The notes: generated from the sequence alone by a model not told the origin. A stretch of DNA of 64,000 bases from DATMRF01 sp035566435 (GCA_035566435.1 DATMRF010000103.1:1-64000); one strand, 5' to 3'; numbered from the stretch's first letter, positions 31,588-41,452 are shown. Made by a program: numbers and translations.

Positions 31588-33042
31588 CTACCTTTTCAAG
31601 CGGGAAGTTTGGCCCTTTTGCGGGGACCCCTTTGTTGCAGGGTCAGGAAACGCGAAAAAGCGCCGCGCGTTTTGATAGCAGATGTTGCGAATCATCGGCC
31701 CAAGCAGCGCCTCATCATCCGGCAACTCGCCGTTCTCGACGTCCCGGCCAATCAGATTGCATAGTACGCGGCGGAAGTACTCGTGGCGCGGGTACGACAT
31801 AAACGAGCGCGAGTCAGTAATCATGCCGACGAAACGTGACAGCAGGCCAAGGTTCGACAGTGCGTTTAGCTGCCACTCCATGCCTTCTTTTTGGTCCAGG
31901 AACCACCAGCCTGAGCCCCACTGCACTTTGCCGGGAACGGTTCCATCCTGAAAATTGCCGATCATCGTCCCGAAAACGTAATTGTCCGCCGGATTGACGT
32001 TGTAAATGATCGTCTTGGGCAGGCAGTTGTCCTCATCGAGGCGGTTCAGGTACGCGCTGAGCGCGCTGGCTTGCGGAAAGTCGCCAACCGAGTCAAACCC
32101 GGTGTCCGGCCCCAACTTCGTCAACAGCCTCGTGTTGTTGTTGCGCAGCGCGCCAAGGTGCAACTGCTTGACCCAGCCTTTCTCGGCATCGAGATGGCCA
32201 AAGAACAGCATCATGAAACTGGCAAACTGGATTTGGTCGAGCGGCGACACCTGCCGCCCAGCACGGGCTTTGGCGAAGATCGCCGCCGTCGCTTTCTCCG
32301 TCGGAAAGTCGGCAAAGCAGTAGTTCAGGCCATGGTCGGACAGGCGGGCACCCTGGGCGTGAAAAAAATCATGGCGGCGGCGCAGGGCCTTCAGAAAGGT
32401 GTCAAAGTTGCGGATATCAACATCAGCGGCTTCCGCCAACCGCTCGAGCCACTGGTTGAAAAGGTTGGGTTGGTGCACTCCCAGCGCCTTGTCGGGCCGG
32501 AACGCCGGCAGCACGCGGGTGACCAGGCCGGAGGCGGCCAGCGCCTGGTGCGGTTTCAAATCATCGACTGGGTCGTCAGTGGTGCACAGGTGGGTGACCT
32601 TGAATTTTTTTAAGATGCCCTGGGTGGTAAACGCCGGCGTCGCCAACAGGGCATTGGCCTGCTTCCAAATCCGCACCGCGCTGTCCTCGTCCAGCAACTC
32701 ATCCACGCCAAAGTACCGTTTAAGCTCCAGGTGTGTCCAATGATAGAGCGGGTTGCGCAACGTACGCGGCACCGTGGCCGCCCAAGCACGGAATTTTTCG
32801 AACGGCGCGGCATCACCCGTGACGAAGCGCTCGGGGACGCCGTTGGCCCGCATCGCGCGCCATTTATAGTGGTCGCCTTCCAGCCAGATTTCGAAGAGGT
32901 CGTTGAACTGACGGCTTGCCGCAATGTCGCGCGGCGGCAAGTGGCAATGGTAATCAAAGATCGGCTCCGCCTCCGCGTACTGATGGTAAAGCCGGCGTCC
33001 GATTCGGTTCTGAAGCAAAAAATCTTCGTGGATGAATTTCAT
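31588..33042 (-). CDS. uxaC: Uronate isomerase
   Basis: It interconverts D-glucuronate/D-fructuronate and D-galacturonate/D-tagaturonate in pectin and uronic acid breakdown in the cytosol. The 484 residues have the UxaC opening (MKFIHEDFLLQNRIGRRLYHQYA) and the metal-binding FDYHCHLPP near residue 29. THLCTTDDPVDDLKPHQ, HVLPAFRPDK-type and RFVGMITDSRSFMSYPRHEYFRR segments of the amidohydrolase barrel follow. The C-terminus is a little longer and basic. It follows uxaE by four bases, so isomerase and epimerase form an operon. Confidence 0.96.
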   Translation of the reverse strand: MKFIHEDFLLQNRIGRRLYHQYAEAEPIFDYHCHLPPRDIAASRQFNDLFEIWLEGDHYKWRAMRANGVPERFVTGDAAPFEKFRAWAATVPRTLRNPLYHWTHLELKRYFGVDELLDEDSAVRIWKQANALLATPAFTTQGILKKFKVTHLCTTDDPVDDLKPHQALAASGLVTRVLPAFRPDKALGVHQPNLFNQWLERLAEAADVDIRNFDTFLKALRRRHDFFHAQGARLSDHGLNYCFADFPTEKATAAIFAKARAGRQVSPLDQIQFASFMMLFFGHLDAEKGWVKQLHLGALRNNNTRLLTKLGPDTGFDSVGDFPQASALSAYLNRLDEDNCLPKTIIYNVNPADNYVFGTMIGNFQDGTVPGKVQWGSGWWFLDQKEGMEWQLNALSNLGLLSRFVGMITDSRSFMSYPRHEYFRRVLCNLIGRDVENGELPDDEALLGPMIRNICYQNARRFFAFPDPATKGSPQKGQTSRLKR

Positions 33043-33046
33043 AGGA

Positions 33047-34312
33047 TCAGTCGAGGCCCAGGAATAATGGTTTCAGGTGGCGCTCGAAAAGGTTGGCAGT
33101 GACATTCCTCGCGACAAAAGCCTCGTGCGTCTTGAGCGCTTCCAGGTAACGTTCCCCTTTATGCGCTGCGATTTTGTAACCCACGTGCAGCAGTTGGCGC
33201 AGATGGGGATTATAGTTTTTGTTCTTTTGGTCGTGGCGTAGCGCCGAAACGAATTGCTGGGCATCCCAGCCTTTCGCGATACCGGCCGGCGGGAGCTTGT
33301 TGCGGTCGATATCGATGACCGTCGCATAGGGGGCACAGAGTTCATCAATGTGGTCCAGCGCTTCGAGATAGATTTCCTTCGCCAGGACCAGGCCGCTGCC
33401 GCCCGCCTCGGCGAGGCCAATGATTTCCTCGAGCCAGGTCGTGCCTGCCGTCTTGATGTGCAGCCCGGCCTGGAAGCGTGCCAAAGCCCGTCGGATCGGC
33501 GAATAAATGGAGAATTTATCGCTGCCGGAATGCACGCTGAGCTTGAGCGTGGCGGGCAAACCGTCTTGCTTTACCGCGTAAGCAATAACCGCCAGGTCTT
33601 CGGTGAACTCCTTCTCAAATTGCGCAAGGTCGCCGACATAATCGACGCCTTTGTTAAACCGGCCCGTGAACTTGGGCGCGATCGTCTGAACAGGCACACC
33701 CTCATCGGCTAACGCTGCCAGGATGGTCAGCAATTCCAATGGCGTTTGTGGCCGGTCGGTCTCGTCCATGGAAACCTCGGTAATGAATTGGCCCCCGCCT
33801 TTCGCTTTCTCGATGTGACGGTAGATTTTGCCCGCCTCCTGCACGGCGAGCAAATACTTGCCGATGATGCCCTCCACCTGGGCTCGCGTGGTCTGGAAGG
33901 GCTGCTCGATGCCCGGAATGGTGATGCGACCCACCCGTTCTGCGTGTCTTTCCGCAAATGCTTTGATAGCTTTCCCATCCGCCGGCTTGCCGATCCAGTC
34001 AGCGACGTCGATGGTGTAGAAGTCCGAATACGGCACGAAGCGGTCCACGGTCTCCAGCCGGATATGGTCAGCATCGACGTAATAGGGTTTCTGCCAACGA
34101 AGCGCTTTCGTGGCTGCATCAGCAGCGGCGCGGGTGCTGGCGGGTTCGGAGCCGATAATCAGGTGCTCGCGGTTGGACTTGTTCCAGACCGGGATGACAT
34201 CGGCGCCTTTCTCAGCGGACATTACACACGCGCGCAACTGGGCCTGGGCCTGTTGTGCGAATCGATCACCAACTCCGATTGAATACTTCTCTAGTTTCAA
34301 AAACTTAGCCAT
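33047..34312 (-). CDS. uxaE: Tagaturonate/fructuronate epimerase
   Basis: The protein has 421 residues. KLEKYSIGVGDRFAQQAQAQL, VWNKSNREHLIIG, YYVDADHIRLETVDRF, VSMDETDRPQTPLELL, IAPKFTGRFNKGVDY and LSVHSGSDKFSIYSPI match UxaE, a metal-dependent epimerase that converts D-tagaturonate to D-fructuronate. Together with UxaC it routes galacturonate into the glucuronate branch without the UxaB/UxaA steps. UxaB, UxaA and KDG kinase are not in this window. It is divergent from miaE. Confidence 0.93.
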   Translation of the reverse strand: MAKFLKLEKYSIGVGDRFAQQAQAQLRACVMSAEKGADVIPVWNKSNREHLIIGSEPASTRAAADAATKALRWQKPYYVDADHIRLETVDRFVPYSDFYTIDVADWIGKPADGKAIKAFAERHAERVGRITIPGIEQPFQTTRAQVEGIIGKYLLAVQEAGKIYRHIEKAKGGGQFITEVSMDETDRPQTPLELLTILAALADEGVPVQTIAPKFTGRFNKGVDYVGDLAQFEKEFTEDLAVIAYAVKQDGLPATLKLSVHSGSDKFSIYSPIRRALARFQAGLHIKTAGTTWLEEIIGLAEAGGSGLVLAKEIYLEALDHIDELCAPYATVIDIDRNKLPPAGIAKGWDAQQFVSALRHDQKNKNYNPHLRQLLHVGYKIAAHKGERYLEALKTHEAFVARNVTANLFERHLKPLFLGLD

Positions 34313-34411
34313 AGAGCGACCACGTTGCCGTCAAGTCGTAATCGTAAACCAAGCGTGCATAAAGGAAACGACTTTCTTGCGCCGCAAAGGCGCGAGGTTA
34401 AGAATCCTTGC

Positions 34412-34984
34412 ATGCTGCTATTCCGCGAAAAGGTGCCCCTTGATTGGCTTCCTAAGGTCCTCGCAGACCTACCGGCGGTGCTGGTGGACCATGCCCACTT
34501 GGAGCGCAAAGCCGCTACCACCGCACTCAATCTGGAAAAGTTTCGCGAGCTGTTTCCACGCGTCGAGGAGCTCAATGCGATCGCTATCGAGGAACTCCAG
34601 CACTTCCAACTGGTGCTGAACCTGTTGAATCAGCGCGCAATTCCTTTCGGCCAACCATATCCCAGCCGCTGGATCAGCGGACTCATGCGCTCCATCCGCA
34701 ACGGCCACCGCGGCCAGGTTGTTGACCATCTCATTTGTTGCAGCCTGATCGAAGGCCGGAGCTGCGAAAAATTCCAAATCCTCGCGGCGGAACTTAAAAC
34801 GCTAGACCTCCCGCTGGCAGAGTTCTACGCCAGCCTGGTTGAATCCGAAGGCAACCACTACGCCACTTATCTGCTCATGGCCAAAGCCATCGACGAGCCG
34901 GAGACCAATCGCCGCCTGGATTATTATCTGGGTCTGGAGGCCAAACTCATCCTGGAGCACAACCCGCAACCGCTGTTGCACTGA
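34412..34984 (+). CDS. miaE: tRNA-(ms2io6A)-hydroxylase-like di-iron protein MiaE
   Basis: This 190-residue ferritin-like four-helix protein hydroxylates the isopentenyl group of ms2i6A37 in tRNA using a di-iron centre and O2. Iron ligands are expected at Glu31 (AHLERKAATTAL), Glu61 and His64 (EELQHFQ), then Glu in LIEGRSCEKF and ESEGNHY. ATG 34412 is chosen because the homology starts there. The open frame upstream to 34325 is unconserved. It converges with the DUF748 gene, whose stop is 10 bases away. Confidence 0.9.
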   Translation: MLLFREKVPLDWLPKVLADLPAVLVDHAHLERKAATTALNLEKFRELFPRVEELNAIAIEELQHFQLVLNLLNQRAIPFGQPYPSRWISGLMRSIRNGHRGQVVDHLICCSLIEGRSCEKFQILAAELKTLDLPLAEFYASLVESEGNHYATYLLMAKAIDEPETNRRLDYYLGLEAKLILEHNPQPLLH

Positions 34985-34994
34985 GGTTCCGGCC

Positions 34995-37900
34995 TCAACG
35001 CAACTGCAAGTTTACCCGCGTGCCGTTGGTGGTGTAGCTGCCGGCCGTGGCTTGGCTAAGCAACACACGCTCGGCGGCGACGTGGAGTTCCTGCACCAGA
35101 TTGGTCTGTACCTGGCGAGCGCGTTCGGCGGCCAGAGTGGCCAGGTCTGAGTCCGAAACCTTAATCTGCCCGAGCAAGCGATGCTCAATTTGCTCGGGCG
35201 TTGGCTTGGCGTCGCCGGCAGCAACCGCGACGGGAATGGCCGGAGCAGCGGACCCGGGTAGAGCGACAGTCTTCACCGCCGCCGGCGCCGGCGCTTCGGA
35301 CATGAGACGGTAAGCCCCTTTCTCCTCGCTGGTCGCGGCGCGGGGAGAGGGACTCGCGAGGGCGAGCGGCGCAGCCGGAGCTGCGCCGGCCGCAGGAGCT
35401 GAAGCCGGAACCACTGGAGCCGGCGGATTGGTCTTCACGAGGTCACGGTAAATGCGCGAGAGGAGGTCGGCGCGCTTTTCGGGCGTCAGAACGACATCCG
35501 CCGGTTTCGTTTTCTCCCGCGCGGAAGCGCGCAGCGAGCGCCAGTAGTCCTGGTGAAGCTCGGCCTCGAGCTTCGCCCGGCGCAACGCCTCGCCATCCCG
35601 CCCGGGCTCCACGTTGCCCTCGATCTCGAGCTGCAACTCCGGCCTGGCCTCCAATGCCTTGGCCACGTTCGCCAGCTTTTCACGCGCGGCGGCATCCAGC
35701 TCTGCCGAGCCGGGGGCAAATTCCTGGAATTGCATTTCCTCGCCGGCCTTGCCGCCGCCGACCAGGCTGCCGAGCAAGGCGAACGGGGAGGTGATCGCCT
35801 TGACGAACACGTTGCCGATCACGTGCCAGATGACTTTGCCAAAACGAAACTGCGGGTCGTCGAGGTTGCCTTCGACCGGCACATCGATTTCGATCTTGCC
35901 CTGACGGTCTTTGAGGAGGGCAATGGCCAGCTTCACGGGCATATGGGTGGCGTCGGGGCTGGCCACCTTGTCGCCCAGGGTGACCTGGTCCAGGACGATC
36001 AGATTGCGGCCCTTCAACTGGCTCGCGCTAATCGTGTAATCCACATTCACGTTCAGCTCGCCGCGTTTGAGGCGGTAGCCGAGGAATTTGCCGGAATACG
36101 GGTCGGCGGGATTTAACTTCACGTTCTTGACGCTCAGCTTGGCCTCGGTGGCCTGCTTGGCGCGCAATGGGTTTAGCTGGCCGGTGATCTCGATCAGCCC
36201 GGTGCCCCCGGCCAGGGTTTCGAGGTGCACCTGGGCGCGCCGCATTTCCTCGGTGGACAGGTCCTTGATCGTGCCATGAACTTTTTGCAGGGAAGCGCGG
36301 GCGACCGGAGTCACCGAGCGATCCACGAACTGCAGTTCCCCGTTTTCGATGGTGACGGTGTTGACGTCAACTTTGGGCAGGCCGGCGGCGGGGTTATTGG
36401 TCTCCAAGCCGAGCAACGTTTTGACCTGCGCGAAGGCCCGCTTGATGGCGCTGCCGCCCGAACCGGCCGGCGGCCCGGCTGCTGGCGGCGCCGCGTTGGT
36501 GGTGGCCGCCAAATCGGCGGCATTAGTCCGCAGCACTCCCATCACGTTGAGCGTGCGGTTGGTTTCCATCACCACCAGCCCGGCCAGATCTTTCAGCGTG
36601 ACGTTGGTGACCGTCACGGCGGCCGGGTTCAGATTTGCGGCGATTCCGTCGAACCGCAGCGAGCTCCACTTGAGCAAGTCCTCGCTCGATTCGCTCCCGA
36701 CGAGATTCAAATCATCAAGAGCCGCGTTGCCGGTGTAAGTGACTGCAGGTATCCCGCCGGGCTCAGTCCGGAGGCGAATGACGCCATCGAGGCCGATTTT
36801 GCTGCCGAGCACATAGACATTGACGAACGAGTCAAGGTACGGGCTGAGAGGCGCCAATTCGAGCTGGTTAACCTGCAGATCCAAATCGGCGTTGAGCGGG
36901 TTCAGCGCCGCCACCAGTTTTGTTTTCACCGTCCCGTTGGTGTTCCAGCGCAACGAGAGGTCCGCGACCATGTTCGTGTCAGGCCGGTTTGACAGGTTTC
37001 TGGCGGCAACGTTGATTTGGTCGACGCGCAGGTTGACCGGCCGGTCGAGCGAATCATCCCGCAGCGTGACCGCGCAATCCTGCGCGTCAACCGAGCGCAC
37101 CGTGCCCGTGGCGAGGTTGGTGCTGCTGAGCAATCGCGCGAATACATTCGTTACCGAACTCAACAGCACCAGGATGCCACCGGGCGCGCTTTGATTCGGG
37201 TTTGGCTGGGCGGCCTCGACCACGTTGAACTGCGCGCCCTTGTTGCGAACTACCCGCAGGTCGGCCCCGCGGACGGACACTGCTCCAACTTCGACGCGCC
37301 GCGACAGCAAATCGCCGCTGACCCCGCTCACCGAAAACTCGGGCAGTTCGAGCAGATTCTCCGCGATCCCCGCGGCGCCGAGCTTGAACGAGCGCAGCGC
37401 AAATGAAGCATTTGACACGGCGGCGACGATTCCCGCCTGGGACTGCTCGAAATGATAGGCCGTGTGGAATCCGGCCACCCCGTCGCGGATCTCGAACCGG
37501 ACGAAGTCCTCGTAAAGCGGCGCGAACTTGTTTAGGGTGACATTCTCGACGGACAGCTCTCCGGCCGCGCGAATCGGGTCCAGGGAGAACTCCCCGTTCC
37601 AGGAGAAGGTCTCTCCGGTATCGGTCGAGCCGGTGAACAGGTGCGGGTTGCGGCTTTCGGGGTCGGTGTGGAAGTCCGTCAGCGCGATTTTCACCGGACC
37701 GATGACGCGATGAAACGGCTGTTTTGGCGTCAGGTCCGTAGCGGAGAGGCGAGCACCCTCCACACGCAACAGGCGGACGCGCCCCGCCGGCGGCCGGCTG
37801 GGCGCGGCCTTTTTGGGAGGCGCATTGGTCCCGGCATGGGCCGCGAGGATGTCGGAGATGTTCAGCGAATAGTCTTTGTTCACCTGCAGGCGAGCGTACG

Positions 37901-38243
37901 GGTTGACCAGGGCGATTTCATCGAACACCCACGGGTGCCCGAAAAACGAGGCGAGCTGGAGGTTGGCGTAGAATTCGTCCCAGGCGAACAACGTTTCGTT
38001 GTCGCGGTCCTTGATTTTCAGGCCGCGAATGGTGAGGGACATCGCGTAAGGATTCAGCCGTACCTTTTCAATCGTGGCCTCGCGGTGCAATTCCTTGCCG
38101 AGTTGCTTGATCGCCAGCGCCCGGATGATGAGCGGCAGGATCAGGAATCCAAAGATCGTGTAGAAAACAATCAGCCCTGCGCCCCACAACAACCACTTTC
38201 GAGCTCGGGAGGAGCGCGCTTTCGCCGGTGTCACTGGTTTCAT
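34995..38243 (-). CDS. Large DUF748/AsmA-like envelope protein
   Basis: The protein has 1082 residues. One N-terminal membrane helix (residues 17-38, WLLWGAGLIVFYTIFGFLIL) is followed by IEKVRLNPYAMSLTIRGLKIKD and LASFFGHPWVFDEIALVNPYARL, the DUF748 signature. The body is repeated beta-rich AsmA/TamB-like segments (RRAQVHLETLAGGTGLIEITG). The DLPVEGNLDDPQFRFGKVIWHVIGN-type segment near 830 is the second DUF748 hallmark. An OmpA-like glycine-free stretch (FAPGSAELDAAAREKLANVAKAL) and an Ala/Pro-rich linker precede the C-terminus. Such proteins probably span the periplasm and move or organise lipids. It lies 82 bases after the sigma-54 regulator gene on the same strand. Confidence 0.88.
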   Translation of the reverse strand: MKPVTPAKARSSRARKWLLWGAGLIVFYTIFGFLILPLIIRALAIKQLGKELHREATIEKVRLNPYAMSLTIRGLKIKDRDNETLFAWDEFYANLQLASFFGHPWVFDEIALVNPYARLQVNKDYSLNISDILAAHAGTNAPPKKAAPSRPPAGRVRLLRVEGARLSATDLTPKQPFHRVIGPVKIALTDFHTDPESRNPHLFTGSTDTGETFSWNGEFSLDPIRAAGELSVENVTLNKFAPLYEDFVRFEIRDGVAGFHTAYHFEQSQAGIVAAVSNASFALRSFKLGAAGIAENLLELPEFSVSGVSGDLLSRRVEVGAVSVRGADLRVVRNKGAQFNVVEAAQPNPNQSAPGGILVLLSSVTNVFARLLSSTNLATGTVRSVDAQDCAVTLRDDSLDRPVNLRVDQINVAARNLSNRPDTNMVADLSLRWNTNGTVKTKLVAALNPLNADLDLQVNQLELAPLSPYLDSFVNVYVLGSKIGLDGVIRLRTEPGGIPAVTYTGNAALDDLNLVGSESSEDLLKWSSLRFDGIAANLNPAAVTVTNVTLKDLAGLVVMETNRTLNVMGVLRTNAADLAATTNAAPPAAGPPAGSGGSAIKRAFAQVKTLLGLETNNPAAGLPKVDVNTVTIENGELQFVDRSVTPVARASLQKVHGTIKDLSTEEMRRAQVHLETLAGGTGLIEITGQLNPLRAKQATEAKLSVKNVKLNPADPYSGKFLGYRLKRGELNVNVDYTISASQLKGRNLIVLDQVTLGDKVASPDATHMPVKLAIALLKDRQGKIEIDVPVEGNLDDPQFRFGKVIWHVIGNVFVKAITSPFALLGSLVGGGKAGEEMQFQEFAPGSAELDAAAREKLANVAKALEARPELQLEIEGNVEPGRDGEALRRAKLEAELHQDYWRSLRASAREKTKPADVVLTPEKRADLLSRIYRDLVKTNPPAPVVPASAPAAGAAPAAPLALASPSPRAATSEEKGAYRLMSEAPAPAAVKTVALPGSAAPAIPVAVAAGDAKPTPEQIEHRLLGQIKVSDSDLATLAAERARQVQTNLVQELHVAAERVLLSQATAGSYTTNGTRVNLQLR

Positions 38244-38325
38244 GATGCGAACCTCAAACGGCAGCCGCCGCGTTCCCGAACGTCGCGACCGCTGTCATAG
38301 CGAAAACTACCACACTTTCAATGCG

Positions 38326-39726
38326 CTAGGAAGGCGTCCCGTTCGACTTCGGCTGCTCGGGGGAGCCGTCCAGCAGACCGTATTGCTTGAGCTTGTATTG
38401 AAGAGCTCGGCGGCTGATACCCAGCGCTTTGGCGGCTTCTTCGCGGTTGCTCGTGACGTGGGTCAGGGTCTGGCGGATAAGCAGTTTTTCCACCTCCGCC
38501 AAGGCAGTGCCTGGGCGGACAGTAAAGGTCGTGGTCTTGCGGTCGTAATCGCGTAAAAAATCAGGGAGGTCGGGGACATCAACCACGGCCTCGCGGCAGG
38601 TAATCACGAGGCGCTCGATGGTGTTGCGCAACTGCCGGACATTACCGGGCCACGGAAAACGCTGGCACACTTGGAGCGCATCGGGGGACATCCGTTTGCG
38701 GCGGCGCTTATGTTTGGCGGTAAAATTCTCAAAGAACCGCTCAATCAACAGCGGGATGTCTTCCGCCCGCTCGCGCAAGGGCGGCATAAGAATCGGGACA
38801 ATTTGCAGGCGGTAAAACAGGTCCTCACGGAATTTTCCCGAGCTGACACTTTCCTGAAGTTTTTTGTTGGTGGCCGCAATGACGCGCACGTTGACGCGGA
38901 TCAACTCGGAGCCGCCGACCATCCGGAAGGCGCTGTCCTCAAGCACTCGCAGCAGGTCGCCCTGCCCCTTGGGCGACAGGTCGCCGATCTCGTCCAGGAA
39001 CAGTGTGCCGCCGTCGGCAAGCTGGAAGCGGCCCGGCTTGTTGGCAACCGCCCCGGTGAAGGCTCCCTTGGCGTGACCGAAGAGCTCGGCTTCGAGCAAT
39101 TGCTCGGCGAGAGCGGCGCAGTTGACGGAAATGAACGCGCATTCGCGGCGCGAGCTTTGCAGGTGGATGGCCCGGGCGACGATCTCCTTGCCTGTCCCGC
39201 TCTCGCCTTCGATGAGGACGGTGACATCACTGCTGGCCACTTCCTGGATGAGGCGCGCGACCGCGCGCATCGGTTCGCTCTCGCCCACCAGCAGGCCGGG
39301 GTCGGCGCTGGTCTGCAGGCGCAGCCGCAGTTCGTTGTTCTCGGCGACGACTGCCTGGAATTCAAGGGCCTTTTGCACCAGCACGCGAAGCCGCTTCATG
39401 TCGAGCGGCTTGGGCAGGTAATCGTAAGCGCCCTGTTTCATGGCCTCGACCGCGCTTTCGACGGTGCCATAGGCGGTCATGAGGATAAACAGCGTGTCGC
39501 GGTTATGGGCGCGCACTTGGGCGAGCAACTCTATGCCGCTCAGGCCGGGCATTTTGATGTCCGAAATGACAAGGTTATAGAGGCGCTGCTGCGCATGCCG
39601 CAGACCGGCAGCGGCGTCGGTCGCGGCATCCACGGCATAGCCTTCGCGCCGCAAGGCCTCCTGGATGCCGGCGCAGAGACCTTGTTCGTCATCGACCACC
39701 AGAATTTTAACCTTTGCCTTATTCAT
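38326..39726 (-). CDS. Sigma-54-dependent response regulator (NtrC family)
   Basis: The protein has 466 residues. The receiver domain has Asp12/Asp13 and phospho-acceptor Asp56 (VISDIKMPG). The AAA+ domain has Walker A GESGTGKE, the sigma-54-contacting GAFTGA loop and Walker B GGTLFLDEIGD. It ends with a Fis-type helix-turn-helix (EEAAKALGISRRALQYKLKQYGL). It activates transcription from -24/-12 promoters when phosphorylated, presumably by the kinase encoded just upstream (39850-40677). A -24/-12-like sequence lies right before its start, hinting at autoregulation. Confidence 0.93.
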   Translation of the reverse strand: MNKAKVKILVVDDEQGLCAGIQEALRREGYAVDAATDAAAGLRHAQQRLYNLVISDIKMPGLSGIELLAQVRAHNRDTLFILMTAYGTVESAVEAMKQGAYDYLPKPLDMKRLRVLVQKALEFQAVVAENNELRLRLQTSADPGLLVGESEPMRAVARLIQEVASSDVTVLIEGESGTGKEIVARAIHLQSSRRECAFISVNCAALAEQLLEAELFGHAKGAFTGAVANKPGRFQLADGGTLFLDEIGDLSPKGQGDLLRVLEDSAFRMVGGSELIRVNVRVIAATNKKLQESVSSGKFREDLFYRLQIVPILMPPLRERAEDIPLLIERFFENFTAKHKRRRKRMSPDALQVCQRFPWPGNVRQLRNTIERLVITCREAVVDVPDLPDFLRDYDRKTTTFTVRPGTALAEVEKLLIRQTLTHVTSNREEAAKALGISRRALQYKLKQYGLLDGSPEQPKSNGTPS

Positions 39727-39737
39727 CCGGCAGAATA

Positions 39738-39753
39738 TGCAAACCCATCACCA
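39738..39753 (-). promoter_or_regulatory. Possible sigma-54 promoter before the NtrC-type gene
   Basis: On the minus strand TGGTGATGGGTTTGCA has GG and GC ten bases apart, as -24/-12 elements require, and TTTGCA fits the -12 box. The -24 box is weak (TGGTGA). The start of transcription would fall at the start codon, leaving no room for a ribosome-binding site. A TCACCA/TGGTGA inverted repeat overlaps it. Confidence 0.3.
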
Positions 39754-39849
39754 GACAAAATCATTGGTGACAAAATCATGGCAAGACTATTGCCGTTGCG
39801 ACGCGCGAGGTTACGGCGTGGTGATATAGCAGGATCACAATTCCGACGT

Positions 39850-40677
39850 TCATGACTCAGCAGACGGGCCTGTAACAAACGCCCGTTCGGCGGGCCCCAA
39901 CGGCAACGTCACGGTGAAAACCGCGCCACCGGCAGGCCCGTTTTGCGCCTTCAACGTACCGCCATGGGCCGTGATGATTTGTTGCGCGATCCAGAGCCCC
40001 AGGCCGCTCCCTTCTGCCTTGGTCGTAAAATAGGGGTCGAAGATGGGTGCCAGCGACTCGCGAGGTATGCCGGGTCCGTTGTCGCGTACCGACAATGTGA
40101 GGCTGCTCCCGGCGACCGCGCCACTGACTTCGATGCGCCCTTCGCGCTGCACCGCCTGAATGGCATTGATCACCAGGTTCATGAGTGCCTGGGTCAGTCG
40201 CACCGGGTCGGCCTGGATCGGTGGCACCGGATCGGGAAGGCAGGTGGCAATTCCGATAGCTCGCGCCGCCGCCTCAGGGCGCAACAGGTCACAGACATGG
40301 TTGATGATTTTGGAGATTTCGACGGGCTCGAGTTCCAGGGCTGACGGCCCCGCCAGCCGTAAAAAGTGGTCCACAATACTCTCCAACCGATGCAACTCGC
40401 CATGGATGATCTCAAGGCGCGAGCCCAACTGCTCCCTCATCTGCGGCGCGAGCGTGCCAAGGTCTTCTTCGAGCAATTGGACGTGGATGTCAAGCGAGCT
40501 GAGCGGGTTACGGATTTCATGGGCCAGGCGCGCGAGCAAACGCTCGAGCAAGTCCCGCTTTTCCGCTAAAGTCGAATGTGCCGCGTCCTGACCCAGCGCT
40601 TGTGCCAAAATATTTTCCACTGGCGAACAGGATACGGGAAGCACGGGTGGTTGCCAACGGCGTTCGTTCGGTGGCAA
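39850..40677 (-). CDS. Soluble sensor histidine kinase, partner of the NtrC-type regulator
   Basis: The protein has 275 residues. The HisKA dimer domain has the phospho-acceptor His53 in LARLAHEIRNPLSS. The HATPase domain has LVINAIQAV (N box), DNGPGIP (G1), FDPYFTTKAEGSGLGLWIA (F and G2 boxes). No PAS domain or membrane helix is visible, and only about 40 residues precede the H box, so input must come from another protein or the N-terminus. It is 123 bases upstream of the regulator gene. Kinase, regulator and DUF748 gene may form one envelope-related unit. Confidence 0.9.
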   Translation of the reverse strand: MPPNERRWQPPVLPVSCSPVENILAQALGQDAAHSTLAEKRDLLERLLARLAHEIRNPLSSLDIHVQLLEEDLGTLAPQMREQLGSRLEIIHGELHRLESIVDHFLRLAGPSALELEPVEISKIINHVCDLLRPEAAARAIGIATCLPDPVPPIQADPVRLTQALMNLVINAIQAVQREGRIEVSGAVAGSSLTLSVRDNGPGIPRESLAPIFDPYFTTKAEGSGLGLWIAQQIITAHGGTLKAQNGPAGGAVFTVTLPLGPAERAFVTGPSAES

Positions 40678-40719
40678 TTTTTGTTGCTAATTCGGCCGGG
40701 CCAATTTCTAAATATCGTC

Positions 40720-41436
40720 ATGCAAATTCGCTACTTTACTGGATCAGCAATCGCCCTGCTGCTTGCGGTCTCCGCTGCTGCTTACGGGGCAACCCCCAAT
40801 CAACTCACCGAGGACGAAAGAGCCGCCGGCTGGAAACTGCTCTTTGACGGCCAAACCACAAAAGGTTGGCATAGCTTCAAGAAGCAGACTTTCCCCGCCC
40901 ATGGCTGGGTGGTTGAGGACGGATGGTTCCATTGCCTCGGGGAGCGCGGCGGGGATTTGCTCAGCGACGGCTTGTACGACCAGTTCGAACTCGAGTGGGA
41001 ATGGAAGCTCGAACCCAAGGGCAACAGCGGCTTGAAGTATTTCGTCCTCGACTCCCGCAGCTCCGCCATTGGACACGAATATCAAATGCTGGATGACGAC
41101 CTGAATCCCGACGGCAAACTCGCCGACGGTAAGCGGATCACCGCCTCGTTCTACGACGTGCTGAAGCCGACGGTTAAACCCCCGACCCGCGCCATGGGAG
41201 AGGTGAACCAATCCCGCATCGTTGTCAAAGGCAACCATGTCGAGCATTGGCTGAACGGGGTAAAGGTGTTGGAATATGAGTGCGGAAGCTCAGAGCTGAA
41301 AGCAGCGGTGGCCGCGAGCAAGTTCAAAACGACAGCGGGGTTCGGCGACCGTGTTAAAGGCCACATCCTGTTGCAGGACCACGAAAGCCAGGTCTGGTTC
41401 CGGAGCATCAAACTGCGTGATTTGGCTGCAGGGTGA
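40720..41436 (+). CDS. Exported 3-keto-disaccharide hydrolase domain protein (DUF1080)
   Basis: The protein has 238 residues. A signal peptide (AIALLLAVSAAAYGA) precedes a DUF1080/3-keto-disaccharide hydrolase concanavalin-like fold: GWKLLFDGQTTKGWHSF, WVVEDGWFHCLGERGGDLLSD, FELEWEWKLEPKGNSGLKYFV, GHEYQMLDDD and HWLNGVKVLEYECGS. Family members bind or cleave (oxidised) sugars outside the cytoplasm and are highly expanded in Verrucomicrobia and Planctomycetes. ATG 40720 is chosen for the signal peptide. It is divergent from the kinase gene and convergent with manC. Confidence 0.9.
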   Translation: MQIRYFTGSAIALLLAVSAAAYGATPNQLTEDERAAGWKLLFDGQTTKGWHSFKKQTFPAHGWVVEDGWFHCLGERGGDLLSDGLYDQFELEWEWKLEPKGNSGLKYFVLDSRSSAIGHEYQMLDDDLNPDGKLADGKRITASFYDVLKPTVKPPTRAMGEVNQSRIVVKGNHVEHWLNGVKVLEYECGSSELKAAVAASKFKTTAGFGDRVKGHILLQDHESQVWFRSIKLRDLAAG

Positions 41437-41452
41437 CTCGGGTTACCTCAGA

